DNA of 15,210 nucleotides from Ignavibacteriales bacterium (GTDB lineage Bacteria; Bacteroidota; Ignavibacteria; Ignavibacteriales; Melioribacteraceae), in NCBI GenBank assembly GCA_007280825.1, contig QYQI01000042.1, positions 1-15,210 on the forward strand. The letters are read 5' to 3'. Position 1 is the stretch's first letter, and each line of letters opens with the position of its first letter. Below, piece after piece: positions 14,897-15,210 of the stretch. The position numbers were made by a program, and so were the translations under genes. The notes below the pieces were generated by a model, which was given only the letters and a program-made list of their open reading frames with translations, was not told the origin of the DNA and searched no databases.

Positions 14897-15210
14897 TGTT
14901 TATCTTGGTCTCGGTTCAAATAAAGGAGACAGATTTAATTGTTTAGTAAGTGCTGTAAAATTAATCTGCCAAGATAAAAATTGTAGGTTAACAAAATCTT
15001 CATCCGTTTATGAAACAAAACCATACGGTAATTTAGATCAGGACAATTTTTATAATGCTGCTATATTAATTAGTACAGGTTACGAATTAGAAGCGCTATA
15101 TTATTTTCTAAAGGAAATTGAAAAGAAAGTTGGAAGAAAAGAATCTGAAAAGCGGTGGACTCCAAGAGAAATTGATATTGATATTCTTTTCTATAATAAC
15201 TTAATTTATA
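14886..15210 (+). CDS. folK: HPPK, 6-hydroxymethyl-dihydropterin pyrophosphokinase, 3' partial
   Basis: Transfers pyrophosphate from ATP to 6-hydroxymethyl-7,8-dihydropterin, the step after FolB. The frame runs from ATG 14886 to the window edge: 108 codons and one extra base, about two thirds of a usual HPPK. It starts MGSNVYLGLGSNKGDR, matching the conserved LGSNxGDR opening. It continues SSVYETKPYGNLDQDNFYNA (pterin-binding region), GRKESEKRWTPREIDIDILF with the RWxPRxIDIDIL signature that holds the two magnesium-binding aspartates. It overlaps folB by 11 nt in another frame. The missing end is due only to the window boundary. Confidence 0.95.
   Translation, partial: MGSNVYLGLGSNKGDRFNCLVSAVKLICQDKNCRLTKSSSVYETKPYGNLDQDNFYNAAILISTGYELEALYYFLKEIEKKVGRKESEKRWTPREIDIDILFYNNLIY

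Overview
The window is AT-rich, densely packed bacterial DNA whose gene content and style best fit a chromosome from the Bacteroidota/Ignavibacteria–Chlorobi side of the tree. This is an inference from gene families, clear Shine-Dalgarno sites (AAGGAGG, AAAGGA, GGAGG) and the dispersed-repeat types; no rRNA or other phylogenetic marker is present. No tRNA, rRNA, CRISPR array, transposase or phage gene was recognised.

Layout. (1) 3-5408, plus strand: a 5'-truncated M1 zinc metallopeptidase overlapping a six-helix membrane protein of unknown function, then def (peptide deformylase) and fmt (Met-tRNA formyltransferase), then a cysteine-synthase-family PLP enzyme. def and fmt are the pair that removes and adds the formyl group of initiator methionine. 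(2) 5472-7846, minus strand: a terminator, an outer-membrane porin-like protein with one N-terminal heme site (Cyc2-like), a class I cytochrome c 18 nt upstream of it, and a possible small secreted protein. The two cytochrome genes look like an electron-transfer operon set within sulfur amino-acid genes. (3) 7967-12810, plus strand: a promoter-like site, cystathionine beta-synthase with a C-terminal CBS-domain pair, a cystathionine gamma-lyase/synthase, a gene-free 0.8 kb palindrome-rich island, and a second, divergent gamma-family PLP enzyme. CBS plus gamma-lyase would give reverse transsulfuration (homocysteine to cysteine). (4) 12879-15210, plus strand: PgeF-type laccase-domain protein, an EamA/DMT transporter, folB and the 5' part of folK, all abutting or overlapping, so probably one transcript ending in folate synthesis.

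The least ordinary content is repetitive. Two facing arrays of 7-bp repeats lie inside the fmt reading frame. Degenerate 7-bp repeats also fill the cbs-to-gamma-lyase gap. The 10680-11487 island carries three distinct palindrome families, including two adjacent 85-87 bp nested palindromes that keep a hairpin by a compensatory base-pair change. A 49-bp palindrome before pgeF has G-quadruplex motifs on both strands. No complete undescribed multi-gene system could be demonstrated; the strongest candidates for novelty are the in-frame heptamer element in fmt and the Cyc2-like operon.
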